This document shows positions 25,607 through 46,257 of a DNA stretch of 64,000 nt, in pieces. The stretch spans positions 434,001 through 498,000 of the forward strand of contig JBAMDO010000566.1 of assembly GCA_037074765.1 (NCBI GenBank), in the 5' to 3' direction. The position numbers were made by a program, and so were the translations under genes. The DNA comes from Mansonella perstans (taxonomy: Eukaryota; Nematoda; Chromadorea; Rhabditida; Onchocercidae). Each line of letters opens with the position of its first letter. Position 1 is the stretch's first letter. The notes beneath the pieces are model-generated. The model saw only the letters and a program-made list of their open reading frames with translations, did no database searches and had not been told where the DNA came from.

Positions 25607-28450
25607 TCGAATGTGTGCAGGTCTATAGAAGTCATGGCTCGGTTTCGCGAACAAAGTCTCGGGGAATTTATCAACGTTTCACGCAGTTTCGCTTGTCACT
25701 AAGAAAGCCAATTCGGGATAGGCAAGTAACGCTCGTATATGGTACTACGGAAAGTCTGCTTAGGGATGTACGTGATGCGCGGATTTTTCTGCAACATTTT
25801 TTCTCTTTGATTGATCCCACGAATAATCTTAAAGGAGACAGCAGCATTATGAATTCTGTGGCGAGATCTTCCGGTTGGATGTTTAAGTGGTCATTGATAG
25901 TAGTCAATGCGACTGAGGTTTTATTGTTTAAGGAAGTTCTCCTTAAACATCGCTTTTTATCGCTTTTTAGTAATTCAGTTCTCTGCGATAACTGGTGACC
26001 AGGTTTACTATATAGGACAATCTTAGAAAAGCGGTGATCCTTCATGCTGAAGAACTGAAGACGTGCACTGCCAGCGCAATTCTACAGCATGGCTTCGATG
26101 CTGGTGATGGCTATCTGTTCAATAAATGAGAATCTATCTGTTGAAGACTCTCATTTGTTACATGATCAGTGCGGTGAATGTTGAAGCAGGCAGTAATGAC
26201 GGAAGCGTTCGAGAGACGCAGGTGGCGGGGTAGATGATCCGGTTCGAGAAGACGCAGGTTGTAGGGTAGATGATCCACGTTCGAGGAGACGTAGCTAGTG
26301 GGGTAAATGATCCACGTTCGAAGAGACGCAGGTGGTGGGGTAGATGATCCACGATTTAGATCCACGTAAAAGAGTAGGCAGTACTATAGCTCTATGAACA
26401 GCAGTTTTGCGCTTCTCTTCAATTGTTTGTTGCATCAAACCCTTGTGGAGCTTTCTGAACGCCTTGCATGCTTTTGCTATTTTGCTGTTCTTTATTTTTT
26501 TGTTGATCGAAAAAATAGTGTTCCCAGGTAACTGAAATGTTAAAAATCCCCATGGTGATTGATAGATTTTGCTGAGCCTTTACGATGCTATTATATTTTA
26601 GTGAAGAATTTCCATTTCCTTTGAGCTATCTTTCAGGCCAAGATGTTAAGCGCTGCTGAGTCATTTAAGAGTTAGCAACGAGGACAGTGTTATCAATATA
26701 GAGCAATTGCAGAGCTGATTTAGGGTCTTAGCATGAGCCTTTAACCTTATAAGCTAAATGAGTTACTGTCGGTATGATAGCGGATTTAGACATTATTTTT
26801 TTTGTCGAGGTCTACCGTAACCATTTGTAGCATCAGGCTGAAAAAACTGCGAAAAGAGTTGGTGCAAAGATGCTACCTTGCCATTGATCATTGGGTAAGG
26901 TTTGGAAAGTGCAGTACCATATCTGACTGGACCGCGCTGACCTTCATGTTACATGATGATTATTTTGAGTTCTAATTGTACAAGATCTGCCATAAGTTTT
27001 TTCTACTTACAGTGTCAAAAGTTTCGGTAAGGTCAACGAAGATTACAGAAGTCCTTCGTTTTGTTCTCTAATCATCTCTTGTAACTGATTGATAAAAAAA
27101 ACTCATGTCTATTAGCTTTGAAACCACACTGGTGTTGAAGAGAGCTTGGAAGTATTCAGACAGTCGACTTAGAATAAAGATTTTATTTGTGGAAAAGAAA
27201 TGGCCATCGCATTGGGTGAGAAGACTTTGAATTTGGTGTGCGAATCCAAACACTGTTTTTAGAACTTCATAGTATCCCTCCGTAGTTTTCCAGTCTGCGC
27301 ATAATTGAGTCTTTTTTGTGAGACTAAGCCCCCATTTATTCTGGATATCACGGAAGTTTTTGTTAAAATTTGCTGCATCCAAGACGAGAAGTTGCCTTTT
27401 TAAAATGGCAAAATAGCTCGGAAAGATGTGTATGATAAGGAGTTATCTTCTTTGATAGCAGATCCTAGATCTCTTGATTGTTCTCATTGAAATCTATTTT
27501 TCTTTGTAAAAAATTTAAGGAATTCTTTATAGGACTGCAAGATATTGGCTTTAAAATGTTGCTAGAAAAACAGATTGTTTTTCTTAGAAAAAACTTTTTT
27601 ACGAAAAAAAAGAAAAACAGATTTTTTTTGTTACAAAGAAAAACAGACTGTAGCCTTCAAGTCTCTTTTGAAGATTTGTTGGGAATTAAAAAAAAAACTC
27701 TAACTGCAGTTAGTTGGAAGTTTGTTAACTTTGGTACTCCTCCGTGGAAGATCGCCTCCTCTCTTGTTCGAGTCTTATATGGAAATTAACTTTGGCTCGT
27801 ACAAGTCGCTGGTCTATTTGACATTCAAGCACTAGGCACTTCACGTGTATGACGTACATCACGAAAATGTCTTTGGCGCACTGAAATATGGTCGACGAGA
27901 TGCCAATGTTTGGAACGAGTATACATTTAGATTGTCTTTTGTTGTTCTCCACAAATTCCAGCAGGAGATGACCGTTGTCAATTCTATGCTTGCTTATATG
28001 CTTTCCAGACTGCATTGTTAGGACCTGCTCGAACGTTAAAGTCGTCGAGGATTGTGATTTTATCGTTTGTAGGATGACGAGAACACTTACTGTGTGGGGA
28101 TCAGCTTATGAAGTGGGGGCATATATGCTTAATAGAAAATGTTGTTTATCCTGAAGTAGAAGGCGTAAAAAAATAATGTAATGGGAATGTCAAATCATCA
28201 AGTTTAGATGCGATGGAGTTTTTGATCATGAAGCTACTTCTGAGAGATATCGTTCAATTTTGGTTTGTCTGGTCAATGGAATATGTTTTCTCTTTAAAAC
28301 TGCTTTCCTCGTGAAAATAGATTTTGCTGAGAGTGGCTATATCGATGTTGAATCATGGAGTTCGTAGGCAGTCAAAAAGGAATGATGTTCTGGACGCTCA
28401 ATATCTATTGTGTCAAGAAGGATTCTGATGTGTCAACACACAGGGTGTTA
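25607..28450 (-). mobile_element. Decayed APE-type non-LTR retrotransposon (LINE)
   Basis: On the minus strand, LINE protein fragments appear in the correct order but in several frames with many stops. From 5' to 3': an endonuclease start with RTLLDTIDIERPEHHSFLTAYEL near 28400; the endonuclease motif ILDDFNVRAG near 28050 (normally GDFN) and DQRLVRAKV near 27800; a linker with CADWKTTEGYYEVLK and DGHFFSTNKIFILSR (about 27180-27310); reverse transcriptase blocks IFVDLTETFDTVSRKNLW (about 27005-27060), GSIFAPTLFAVF near 26860, and YIDN where an active enzyme has Y/FADD near 26690; then KTAVHRAIVLPTL near 26380, MKDHRFSKIVLY near 26030 and a degenerate Cys-rich C-terminus near 25700. The family resembles RTE/CR1/jockey-like elements of animals, but I cannot fix the clade. 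The copy is dead. The 5' end may extend towards about 29350. Confidence 0.9.
26211..26352 (-). repeat. Four tandem ~37-bp repeats inside the dead LINE
   Basis: A unit of about 37 bp containing GGGGTAGATGATCC and GTTCGA is repeated about four times with several substitutions. It lies where the LINE protein would read through the region after the reverse transcriptase thumb, so it expanded within this copy or its recent ancestor. Confidence 0.8.
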
Positions 28451-29350
28451 GAAACACTTTGGAGATAAGTGTATGTCTGATTCATTTCCCTTGTTTGAAG
28501 CAAACAAAAGTTGTCCGTTGTCAACCGGAAGATGAGCTTTGGTTAGGCTACATTTTTTTGAATCAACCGGAAAATGAACCTTGGTTAGACTACGTTTTTT
28601 AGATCCGCCTCCATTTTGAGCAAATCCTGTACTTAAATAAGACTGTTGGTCATCTAGGATATTGTCAAACAAGACTGCCATCTTCAGGTCAATCTCAAGC
28701 GATCAAAGTCCTGAAGCATTTACATGCAGAGTTAAGCCTGCCATTTCCGGCGCACTTATTACATGCTGTTTCTTCCTTCATCTTTTGCTGCAGAGCTTTT
28801 TGAGTGTGAGTAAATCCTTTGAGTCTTGTCAATGAATTTTAAGTGAGATTCAGCGTATGAATTGGGTACCCCTTACTCCATACGTTCATTTGCCAGGCTT
28901 AGCAAGTTTGGACTATAATCTAGGGCCATAGATTTAGTTTGAATGTCCTACTTTTAGGTGGATGGCCTTGCAAAGTTAATCGAGCTCTATCTACCGGGAT
29001 TGCAGTAAGAGTTGAATGGTTGTTAGGATGATTGTCGGAAGGTTAACGAGCCCATCTTAGCAATAGTTAAAAAAAACTTCGCCTGATCCTTCGGTTGAAA
29101 TCTGTTTGGAACGGAACGTCTGCTGGAGACTTAGCTATTCAATAGAGCTTACAATCACAAAAGTGCGCAAGCAATAAATTAGTAAGCTTGAAGAAGCTAA
29201 ACGCTAATACACTTTAGGTCTGTCTCTAGCAAGAAAAAATGAAGCTGTTTATAAAGTCTGAATTGCGATGGCTACAATTGTCGGTAAAAAGCGCATCAAA
29301 CTAATGAGGTAAGATCGATATGCGAATGCACCGACGAAATCCGGAACTCC
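28451..29350. other. Possible 5' extension of the LINE
   Basis: Sequence here keeps the more mixed composition of the element rather than the AT-rich composition beyond 29400, so it is probably 5' LINE sequence or another old insert. A 77-codon open frame (28448-28681, minus) has no recognisable function. Confidence 0.4.
28514..28603 (-). repeat. Two ~43-bp tandem copies at the LINE 5' side
   Basis: On the minus strand the open frame reads a duplicated block (KKRSLTKVHFPVD then KKCSLTKAHLPVD). At DNA level the units share CAACCGGAA and GGTTAG with a few differences. This may be 5' element sequence or flanking DNA. Confidence 0.65.
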
Positions 29351-32300
29351 TGATATTCCCGCAACATAATTTCTCGTCGTGTTATTGGCATACATCCATT
29401 GTGACTTTCAACTTCCTTCTTCCCCTTCCCTCTTTCCATCTTCTATCTTATTCCAATAGTTTATTTCCTATCCATAAATAAATATCCACACACATACATA
29501 GGCATATAAACCATACCCAATGCTTACATACAACAGATGTAACGGCACTTATATTCAGGACGTAACTAAATAATATATGTACTGATATATTGCTTACTCT
29601 GGTCCGAAATGAATAATGACGGTGATGTGGCGATTGTAGCGATTAGTGATTAGTTTGACAGATCATTTATGCTCAACTGGCAAGGAAACCAACTTTTTAA
29701 GCTTTTTTATCAGTATGAATGTTGCTTGAATCTGACAAATTTATTTTAACTTTTATGATCGACCAGTCGAATATTCAATGAGGATAAGTAATTGAAAAGT
29801 TGACACTCTTCTGGCCTACAAATGCTCATTAGCAAAAGAAGTAACATGCATTAAATATCTCTATTAAATGTGTTTATCCTTCTTAAACAATAAATCGATC
29901 CATTTGGATCAAATATGACGCAATATAATTCTGATTATTCGACTTAACAGATGGCAAGAAAATATTTTAAACCTTTTAAACATACAAATTTGTTGAGCCT
30001 TATAAAATCTGTTAACTGAAATGAGCATTTTGATTTGCAATGGTCAATTGTTGGAGTTTACTCAATTCTTGTGAAGAAGAAAAACATATTACTTCTCCGT
30101 CAATCTAGCTCTTTCTCAAAAAACAAAACAAAAATATTATCAGTTGAATCAGAATGTAATTTTCTTTGAAAGTGGTTGCTTATTTGCGCACTTTACTCCT
30201 CACTGCTTATTATCTAAATAATTATCTAATAGAAAATAACTACCCATCCATTTATGCAAGACACTGTGCTGCTCTCATTGTTTTACCTTTTTTCGTGCTT
30301 AATTTAATATTTCGATTCTGATTTGCAAGAACTGATTGATATTTTAAAAAACAATTCCGTTCCACTTTACCCTTTTCTTACAAGTTTTTTCTCTCCTTCC
30401 TTTAACATCTTCTTCTATATTCGATGCAGATGACATAAGTTATCTTTTCTATTTCTTTTTTTGTCAACTCTCTTTTTTATTTTTAATTTCACATGCATTA
30501 TAAACATGTCATAGTACTGATAGGTTAATATTCTCAATTACTGGAAATAATTCAGCTATAATTTAAAAGAAAAAAGCTTTCCTTCATTTCTCATTTATGT
30601 GCGAATGTTAGTACTATTGTATTTCAAATTAACAATCAAATAATTGGCAGTTCCATTCAATTGTTTAAATTTCTGGTAACATTCACTCATCTCAAACAGT
30701 ATCAATCAAGACAGAGATCAGTATCTAATTTGTTATGTTTCCATAGCACCCACAATTTTGCTATTTCTATTACACTATTGTAATTAATACATATCATTCT
30801 AATTAGTCATTCTCTACCTCTCCTATTTATTTCAGAGGTCTTCAAATTTCTCATTGGATTTTTCTACAACATTATTCAGAACGTTAATTGTTTCAGCCAT
30901 TACATACAATTTCATTTTTTTTTTTTTTGAAATTAGATATAGAAAATTTAATGCAGTATTTCAGAAATTTTTAGTCTTTTCGGATCTAAGAAATATGCAT
31001 CGTAAATGAGAGTAGTTGGTTTCATGGTGGATTATATCTATCGCTCTTGTCACCGAATTGATGGAAATGTCATGGAAATCTATATCACAATATCTACACG
31101 CTTTCCTTCAAAAAGCACAAATTACTCTTGCTATTAATTACTTTATTATGAATGTTGCATAAGAAAGAGTAATTAGCTTACAGTTTTCCAGTTAAATCCT
31201 CCTCATATTCCATTTGTCATGTCAATTTAATTATATTTGTGATCTTTGATGCTACCCAGAGGTTCATGATAGCTGTAGAAAAAGCTCCCATCTCATTCAA
31301 ATGATATATATGGATATATCAGAATCTCCAGTATTACAGATTACTGTAACCTTGATGTTTCACGATATGGCTCATTTTTCACAATTGACCATATAATTTT
31401 CTCAGTTCATCAAAAATAACGAAATGCCATTTTCATGTATCAAGTACGAAGTTGCACATGATTTTTCACAACATCAAAAGTATTATCCATTATTTTAATA
31501 TACACAAAGTCATATGATTTGATGACATGTGTGTTGTTTTAAATAAAATTTCTCAGATTTTTCATTATACGCCTAAATATTTATTATTTAATTCATTTTT
31601 AAACAACTTTAAATCTTACTGCTGAAATGATGCTTAGAGATTACAATGATAGACATGCCGTTGCTTTATAGAATTTATTGAAACAAAATTCTATTGATTT
31701 ATCTCATCCAGCCATGCTAGAATACAATTTGTCTTCCATTTAAAAACATTATGAGGAAAACTTTGCTTTTTACACAATGATAAGGCGTTTATTATAACTG
31801 AAATTTCCATCTCATTCTCGCTTTCTTTTTTCTTTCAAATATTGTCTCATTAATGGGAAAATTTAGCATTGAAATTTAACATTTGTCTTTATTAAACTAC
31901 ATATAATCAAATGCTTAAGAGACTTTTTCCTGTACTAGTCGAATTCTTTCATTTTACTTAATCATTTTTTAATGATAAAAACAGCAGATGTTGAGATTCA
32001 TAGGCTAAGAAAAATTTGAATGATTAAAAAAGAGCGGAATTACAGTATAAATTAAATAAAGGAGAGTTAAAGAGATATTATAAAAGATTTAGAACAGTGA
32101 TATTACAGTAATCATTTTCATCTATTACTACAGCTTGCCATACTTTGTTGATAACATATTTAAGTAAGCTATAATTATTGTAATGCATTAGCTATCTTTC
32201 TCCTTTTCCTTAGAACAAGTAATTCATGAATCATTGGCACAACAATTCAATTATTTAATGTTAAGATTACATATCTATCAAGGTAAAGTCAAGGAAGTAG

Positions 32301-35300
32301 AAGGAGCAAACGATGATAATTTTGACACATTTCCCATTTCATGAAAAATACTATTACTTAGTATGTGGAATGAGAAATACGAAGGCATACAAAAGCGACT
32401 GAAAAAATTATCTTCCTACTATCTAGAGTACTGTATTAATTTATTTAATTAATTATTAATTGCTCAATTATTGTTATTATTAAGGAGAGTAAATTCTCCC
32501 ATTTTGATTATCATCTAAATTTGATATTTACCATATTCATTGCAAAAATACTGTTTATTTAAATGATTAAACAGTGAACATTTTCGAATAAAAAATTTTT
32601 CGGAAGTAAATCCTAATGCTTGAAATTGAACTTTTTGTTCTGAATTAATTTATCCATTGACACTTTTCCAAAATGTCGGAATAGAACGAAAAAAAAGAAA
32701 TATACACATCAGCACAAACATAAAAGCTAAGAAAATTAATAAATGAAACACGTCATTTGTAATTTATCATTTATTTCTCCTTGAAGCTGTAATTCAAAAC
32801 TTAATTATGAATCCATAAAGTTAGTGAAGCAATTTTGTTCATCGATTCCTTGCAATGAAATGGTAATCATTGCGTTATTTCTATCACTGCTAGGAAATTG
32901 AATTTGTTACAATCGATAAAGATTTGTGTAGTAAGTAATATATAACATACGTTTGATAATTTTCTTAGCTTTCTTCATTGTTCATGTCTGCAATTTCAGC
33001 CTGCAAGTCTGCAATTTCAACATGTCAACTTATAATTGCTTAAATGATGTACGTTAGTATGTTGTCTGTTAAGTTTGATGTTTAAAAATGTAAACATTTT
33101 GAAAGTGAAAGCGATCAAGTCAAGTTTAATTGCTTGCAATATTTTTGCATATAATATCGCGCTTTCAACAATTTTCATATAAACAGGAAAAAGTAAGTGG
33201 CTATGATAATCCTTATAAGTCCGAATACGTTATTTAACGTAACGTAGCGTAACTAATCGATGTGGAAGAACGGTTTGGATTTTTTTTTCCTCTTTTTTAA
33301 AGCTGCTTGTAAGTGAATGAATTTGATAATTTCAGCTTAGGTATTTACATCATCGATAGTGCAGGTATCGAATCAGATAGATAGAAAAGCAGTTTTATCC
33401 AAAGGCTTCTCTTGTAATCCCTATGCAAATATAACTTTACATTGGTAATGTTTGCCGAAAACAAAAAGCCAAATAATGATAAAAGAAATTTGTCAAATTC
33501 AGAATACTTTTGGGAGTGATAACATTCATACTTACTTACGTACTTTTCATGTGATTTATTAGTTTTAATCCAAAAAAAAGAAAACCAAACGAATCATTGG
33601 TATCACTTCATCATTTTCACAATGATTGTTGTATGGATAAAATTTTAACATTTCAGATAAGTGAAGCCATAATTTGATTTTGAAGAATTCTCTGTTTCTT
33701 TCTCTCTGTCTTACATTTGAAAAATTATTTATCCTTTCTAGCTGTCGTTTCTTTTCCCCATAATTATCAATAATTTTGAGAAATTTTTAAATTGCATAAT
33801 TTTTGTGCTAATAGACAAAAAAGAAAAGGAAGAGAGGAAAAAAGGGAGAAAAGAGAAAAGGAAGGACAGAATTAAAATAAAATTTCGGAAGACTGAAAGT
33901 TATGTTTTTTTTTCATTTTTTTTTTGCTTCCTTTGAATGGAAAATTTTTGATTTTTTTCACAATTTTATGAAATGCACTAACTGCATATGATCATTTACA
34001 ATGTCTAATTGTTTATTTAGTTTGTTTTCATCAATTATGAAATTTACTTGCAAAATATTATCAGTTCGACAGAATGCGACTATCGAGTGTCGCATGAATA
34101 ACGACTATTGTGGTTTTTTTTTTCTAAATTGCTTTTCATTTACTTTACTTACAGAATTTTCAAAAGTAGCTAAAGATTTCTTAGCATGCAGCATCAAATT
34201 ACATTAGTTTTAACTAGTAGTGATTTATTTTCATTCATTCATCTCGATGCTTTTAATTTTTCATTTGTCAACCAGTCATGATTGTTGCTTCCTCATTTTC
34301 CGAACAATGCCATTCCGAAAGCTTAGTTTCAATCATTTTTGCACAAGACAATCAAACTTAAACTTAATATTAGAAGCAATTTACTTTCAAAATTGTAATT
34401 TACGAAATATAATTTCTTAAAGCTCTGTTTTTTGAATTTTATAATCAGTGAAATCTCTCATCAACCATTCTTATTTTTTTCAAACATTTATAAGGAATTT
34501 CGCTAGGCTAATTTTTTTCTAAATCAATTTTGGCATATTGTGGCCTCAAATAAACAACAAATATTTCATCATTTATACGAAATGCCAATTTTGTTTCCTT
34601 CGAAATTTCCAATTTCTTTTTTACACTTTAATATTTTTTCTTCCTTGCTACTTTCTCGCATTTTTTTCACTTGTTAATTTATCTCTTCATTTTTTTTCTG
34701 TTTACTTTTGTTTTTTCTGCATGAGTGAATTCACTGCTTTGACATTCTTTTGAAAATCTATTGAATAGTCAACAAACATCCTTTCATTCTCATTGATGTT
34801 ATTGAAAGAAAATGGTGCATGCTAGTTTAATTATTTCGAGCAGCTTTTTTTTTTTTTCTGATGAAATTTAAAAGTGCTGTCACGGACAGAACAACAATTG
34901 CATTACATTTGTCGCATCGTATTCATTTTCAATTGATTATGATAGTAAAGAGAATTTTCGACTACCTTCTTGGCTGATATATAAACAGCAAATAAGGTGC
35001 TTAATTTGATTTATTTTTTTCTTCCCATCCAAAACTTAAGGTCAGCATGAAATGGATCAATGAATATATTCGGCATATGTTGGTAAAAGTCATGAATATT
35101 AGAAAAAAACTGAAAGAATGCCACAAAGACTTCCATTCACTTCAATTAGCGTTGCATGCATCGCAAAATGGATTTTTCTTCTTTCTCTAGACATTGTCTT
35201 CACACATTTAGTGACAAAATTTGTTTTTTACCATTTTGAAATTCTTTCCTTTCAAATTACAAAAGTAGTTTTTTCGCTTTAAAAAGTTTTTTGTTTTTAA

Positions 35301-35949
35301 AAATTTGGTGTTGAAACAGAGTGGGAGAGGAGATATGACAATTCACTGAGAGATTTTTTCTACAAATATATAACTCTGTAACTCTCGAAAGTTTCTCGAT
35401 TATTGGACAAAACTTTTTTGTCTTTGTCCTTTTCTTTTTTTTCGTCTATTTATTTTTGAAGTTCAGAATTTGAAGGATTATTCCCAAAAGATTTTTGTTA
35501 GGATAACATAATACCACAAGTACTTAAGGCATAGCAATAATATTCTTCAAACAAAAAAAATTAATCTTTGTCTGTCTTAGATTGCTGATTTTTTCCTACT
35601 TTCCTTTTTTTTTTTCTTAAATATAATATCGGACTATAGGAATGCTAAAATGTTTTAATTGTATTCATCTTTATAGAAAAAATTAAATTGTATGAAATGA
35701 TTATTGTTGGAATGAAAAAAAAAGCGGAATTTCATTTGTTAATTTAAATGATAGATGAAAAATTTCAAATGCTTTTTGCTTTATTATTTATGCAAAACCG
35801 CTTTTAAATTTCCAACTTATTATTTTTTAGTTCAGAACGATGTATTTGATGGAAATATATTCAAAAGCTGGTAGCAGAAGAGAGATATAACACAGGTGTT
35901 ATGCGCTTAGACACTAAGGTACAAAGGACAAAGTTCAAAACAATTCGAA
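29351..35949. other. Large gene-empty spacer upstream of grk-2
   Basis: About 6.6 kb of AT-rich DNA with only short, T-driven open frames (for example 34001-34753, rich in Phe and Leu). I see no exon with family resemblance, no tRNA and no rRNA. It probably contains the grk-2 promoter and distal elements. Small RNA genes cannot be ruled out by eye. Confidence 0.5.
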
Positions 35950-43309
<7,360 letters not shown>

Positions 43310-44330
43310 TCTGTGATTGGTGGAAAAAAATGTAGCAAGATGCTTTTCTCATGTAAATTTTATTTTCAAGGATAACAAGGTCTGAATTGCAATGAAAGGA
43401 AAAGTGCCTTAGCATCACAATTATTTCAATGACAAGAACAGATAAAAAATAAGCTATAGAAAAATGGAACTTTTTTTTTATTTAAAAAAATTGAATAGAT
43501 CCAGTAAGAGGGGAATTTTAAGTAGTTGCTAAATAAAATTTACAATTTCCCACCCATTGTGACTATTTTATTTTTATTTCCTTTCTTTGTTCTCAGACAA
43601 TATTTGTGCATAAATGAAGATGTGGGAAACACCTTAATTATTTGAAAGTAGTTCAAAGAAGACAAAAAATTCAATAAAAAGTTAATAAAAAAATCCGAAA
43701 AGTGTCAAGCCAATTGCTTCTGAAGGAATTCATAACTCAGTTTGATGCTTTTTATTCCCTAATACATTTGTGATATTAATTTCTAATGCAAAAAAAAAAC
43801 TAAGCAGATTCCGTGACACATTATGATAGTTACAATCTACATCGCTTAGTTACGTCTGAGCGCAAATATTAATGCCTTTGTATACCTTTATTTTCTTTGT
43901 AGCAAATATTTCATTCCGTTCGTTGGTTTTGTTGTTTTAAGAAAGATTTGATCTGATCTCACTGTGATAGATATTATCTTATAAATGAAGTTTAACTGTC
44001 AAAGCATATTTAGTCAAGTTATCCTACTACTTATGATTCATTTATATTTGCATTCGTAACCGTTATTTCTAAGTAAACTATATGAAACCTAACTGCTAAT
44101 TCTCCAGTTTTTGTTCGGAGCATACATTATTATTCTGTTTACGGCAGCTTCTGTAATATTTCGCAGTAGTCGTGAAATCCATTTCATTTCACACTCTATT
44201 AAGTCAAATAAAGCATACATTAATTAAAATTAGTTCTACAAGACTTAAAATTTACTCATTTTTCGGTTTTTCTAGTTATTTTCTTCGTTCTCATTTTCAT
44301 ACTGATTTACCTTATCCTTATTGCAGAAGC
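43310..44330. other. grk-2 3' flank
   Basis: About 1 kb of AT-rich 3' UTR and spacer. AATAAA-like words occur near 43673 and 43681. No ORF is convincing. Confidence 0.5.
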
Positions 44331-44528
44331 ATGAAGAAGCTAGATAATTTGACCATCAATTTTACCGATCTGAATTGGCTTTTGATAATGGCCAATGGTT
44401 CAAAAGAGACAGAACTGTTAAAAGAGGAAGTAGATGTTCATCTAACACGATGCAACAAGCTAGTAGTTAAAGTAAAACCTCATAATCCAGACATATTACA
44501 CATATTTCGGCGTGAAAAGCAATTATGA
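44331..44528 (+). CDS. Small unassigned ORF downstream of grk-2 (65 aa)
   Basis: The frame starts at an ATG six bases after a good acceptor (TTGCAG, ending 44325) and reads MKKLDNLTINFTDLNWLLIM to a TGA. I do not recognise it. The composition is ordinary for a soluble protein, and the acceptor just before the ATG suits either a trans-spliced small gene about 1 kb downstream of grk-2 or a 3' exon of something else. A related but broken copy of the acceptor/start region lies exactly 300 bp further on (44621-44652). It could equally be chance. Confidence 0.3.
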   Translation: MKKLDNLTINFTDLNWLLIMANGSKETELLKEEVDVHLTRCNKLVVKVKPHNPDILHIFRREKQL

Positions 44529-45341
44529 AGCCTATTCAACAAGTTATAATATGAAAAGATAAATTTTCTTTTTTTCCTTTTATAAGCGTCTTTCCCCAAT
44601 CTTATCTCATATTGGTCTAATTACAGAAGCACGAAGAAAGAAGCTGAATAATATAAAGCCCATAATTGGCCGATCAGTTCTACCGGTTTAATTTGTAATG
44701 ATTTTGAGTGAGACTAATGTGACCACCAGTCGAGAGAAACAAAATAATTTTATATCGTAAATTTATATTGAATAATTTTGTACTATAATTTTATTTTCAA
44801 TAATAACTGAATTCTCTGTATTCCATAATCTAGCTGAATTCTGATCCCAATTTAATCTATATTTGCTAATAATCTACACCGCAAATCTTTACTAAACTCC
44901 TCTTGTCCGTGTTAAGCAACAAAGGTTCATCTCCTCTAACTCAAACAAAAAAATCAGTTTTTCAAGAAACCAACAGACCAGTCACCGCTTAGAAGAACTT
45001 TATAAAGCAGCTATATAAATTGAATAAACTCAAACATTCGTACATATCACCTATCTGTAAGTTAAAAACATCGACTGGTTTCAAGTGTTCGCGAACATTG
45101 TACCTTAGAAGATTCTTAACATTTACCAAAAAATTTAAAAAAAATAAAGGGATAACATAAAAATTTCTAAACATCATTTTTCTTTCGTCATTTCTCTCCA
45201 AAAATATCAAAATATAACTGAATTTAGAAGTTTTTTTTCTTTAAAATTCAAGTAAGGAATAATAAAAATATATATTTTATATTTTTTTTACAGATCTAAA
45301 TTTTGTAGGTCAAACAACACTGCACATAGAAGTCGGAGAGA
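44529..45341. other. Spacer before the APC15-like gene
   Basis: AT-rich sequence containing the 3' flank of the minus-strand gene ending at 45342 and the degenerate repeat of the small ORF start. Otherwise I see nothing here. Confidence 0.5.
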
Positions 45342-45722
45342 TTACTGATTCTGTTCGTCATCTTCATCAGCTATTTCTTCATCATCTTCCAAATCATCAA
45401 TTTCTTGCAGCAAAGTGCTTCCAGATATAACATTCGGCACCGAACGCATCTGCGTAAATATAGACTAAAATAAGTTTAAGAAGAGTATCAAATTTTCTTA
45501 AGCCTTTTTTAAAATGTTCTCGCGTAAGAAATTTTAAACGAATGCATAGGATTAGTGAAAGAACTACATTTATGGAAGATAAGTGATTACCTGCGCATTA
45601 ATACGTGACTCCAGTCTCGAAAGCAAGACTTCATCAACCGCATCAGTACAAGGAACTGCCCATGCTGGTTCATCCCATCGCAATGGTACTCTCGGAAAAT
45701 GCATTGGATACATAAATGCCAT
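45342..45722 (-). CDS. Small acidic protein resembling APC15 (anaphase-promoting complex)
   Basis: Two exons, 45722-45591 and 45449-45342, joined in phase 0 (GTAATC donor, ACGCAG acceptor), encode 79 aa. The start MAFMYPMHFPRVPLRWDEP resembles the conserved N-terminus of APC15/Mnd2, a small APC/C subunit that helps turn over the mitotic checkpoint complex; vertebrate APC15 has a similar Phe-Pro-x-x-Phe-Pro-Arg-Val block. The C-terminus is acidic (EIDDLEDDEEIADEDDE), as is the family's tail, though the known proteins are longer (about 120 aa in human). An ATTTCAG acceptor ends at 45747, 24 nt upstream of the ATG, with no earlier exon in a compatible frame that I can find, which suits trans-splicing. 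It lies about 510 bp downstream of the vem-1 stop on the same strand, so the two may form an operon. The assignment is by eye. Confidence 0.5.
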
Positions 45723-46257
45723 ATTTTGCCTTGAATCAAAGACGCACTGAAATATGAATAAAGAGATACAAGAATGTACTGAAATTTAGATAAAATGAAT
45801 TCGATAATACGATTAAAACTTTCTAAATTAAAATTATATGTATTAAGCTCCATATAGTGATGTCTAAGTTTGAAACAATAATATATAACGCCAAAGAAAT
45901 ACCGAAACTCTTTTATTTCGGAATTTTGATTATTTAAACTATAAAACGACAAATTCCAATATAAGCAAAAAATGGAAAAAAATATGAACAAACATGCGAA
46001 AATACGAACAACGAGAAATGATGCACAATTCAGCGCGCCATAAGTGACTTATATATTCAAACTAGGCAGTTTCTCTTCCAGTGATAATCTCAATAGCACG
46101 GATAAAACATCTTGTGAGAATGTAAACAACAATAATCAATGTGATAAAATTTACAGCATAATAAAATATAATAATAATAAAAAGTCGATATGAACACATT
46201 TATTCACTTTGATCTCTGATAACGCAATATCATGAATAAAGTTAGAATTCTGACCAG

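Noticed and set aside
25373..25998. Cys-Val repeat open frames across the (TG)n tract
   Set aside because: The frames are simple read-through of a dinucleotide repeat, joined to antisense LINE sequence. No splice logic or homology supports a protein.
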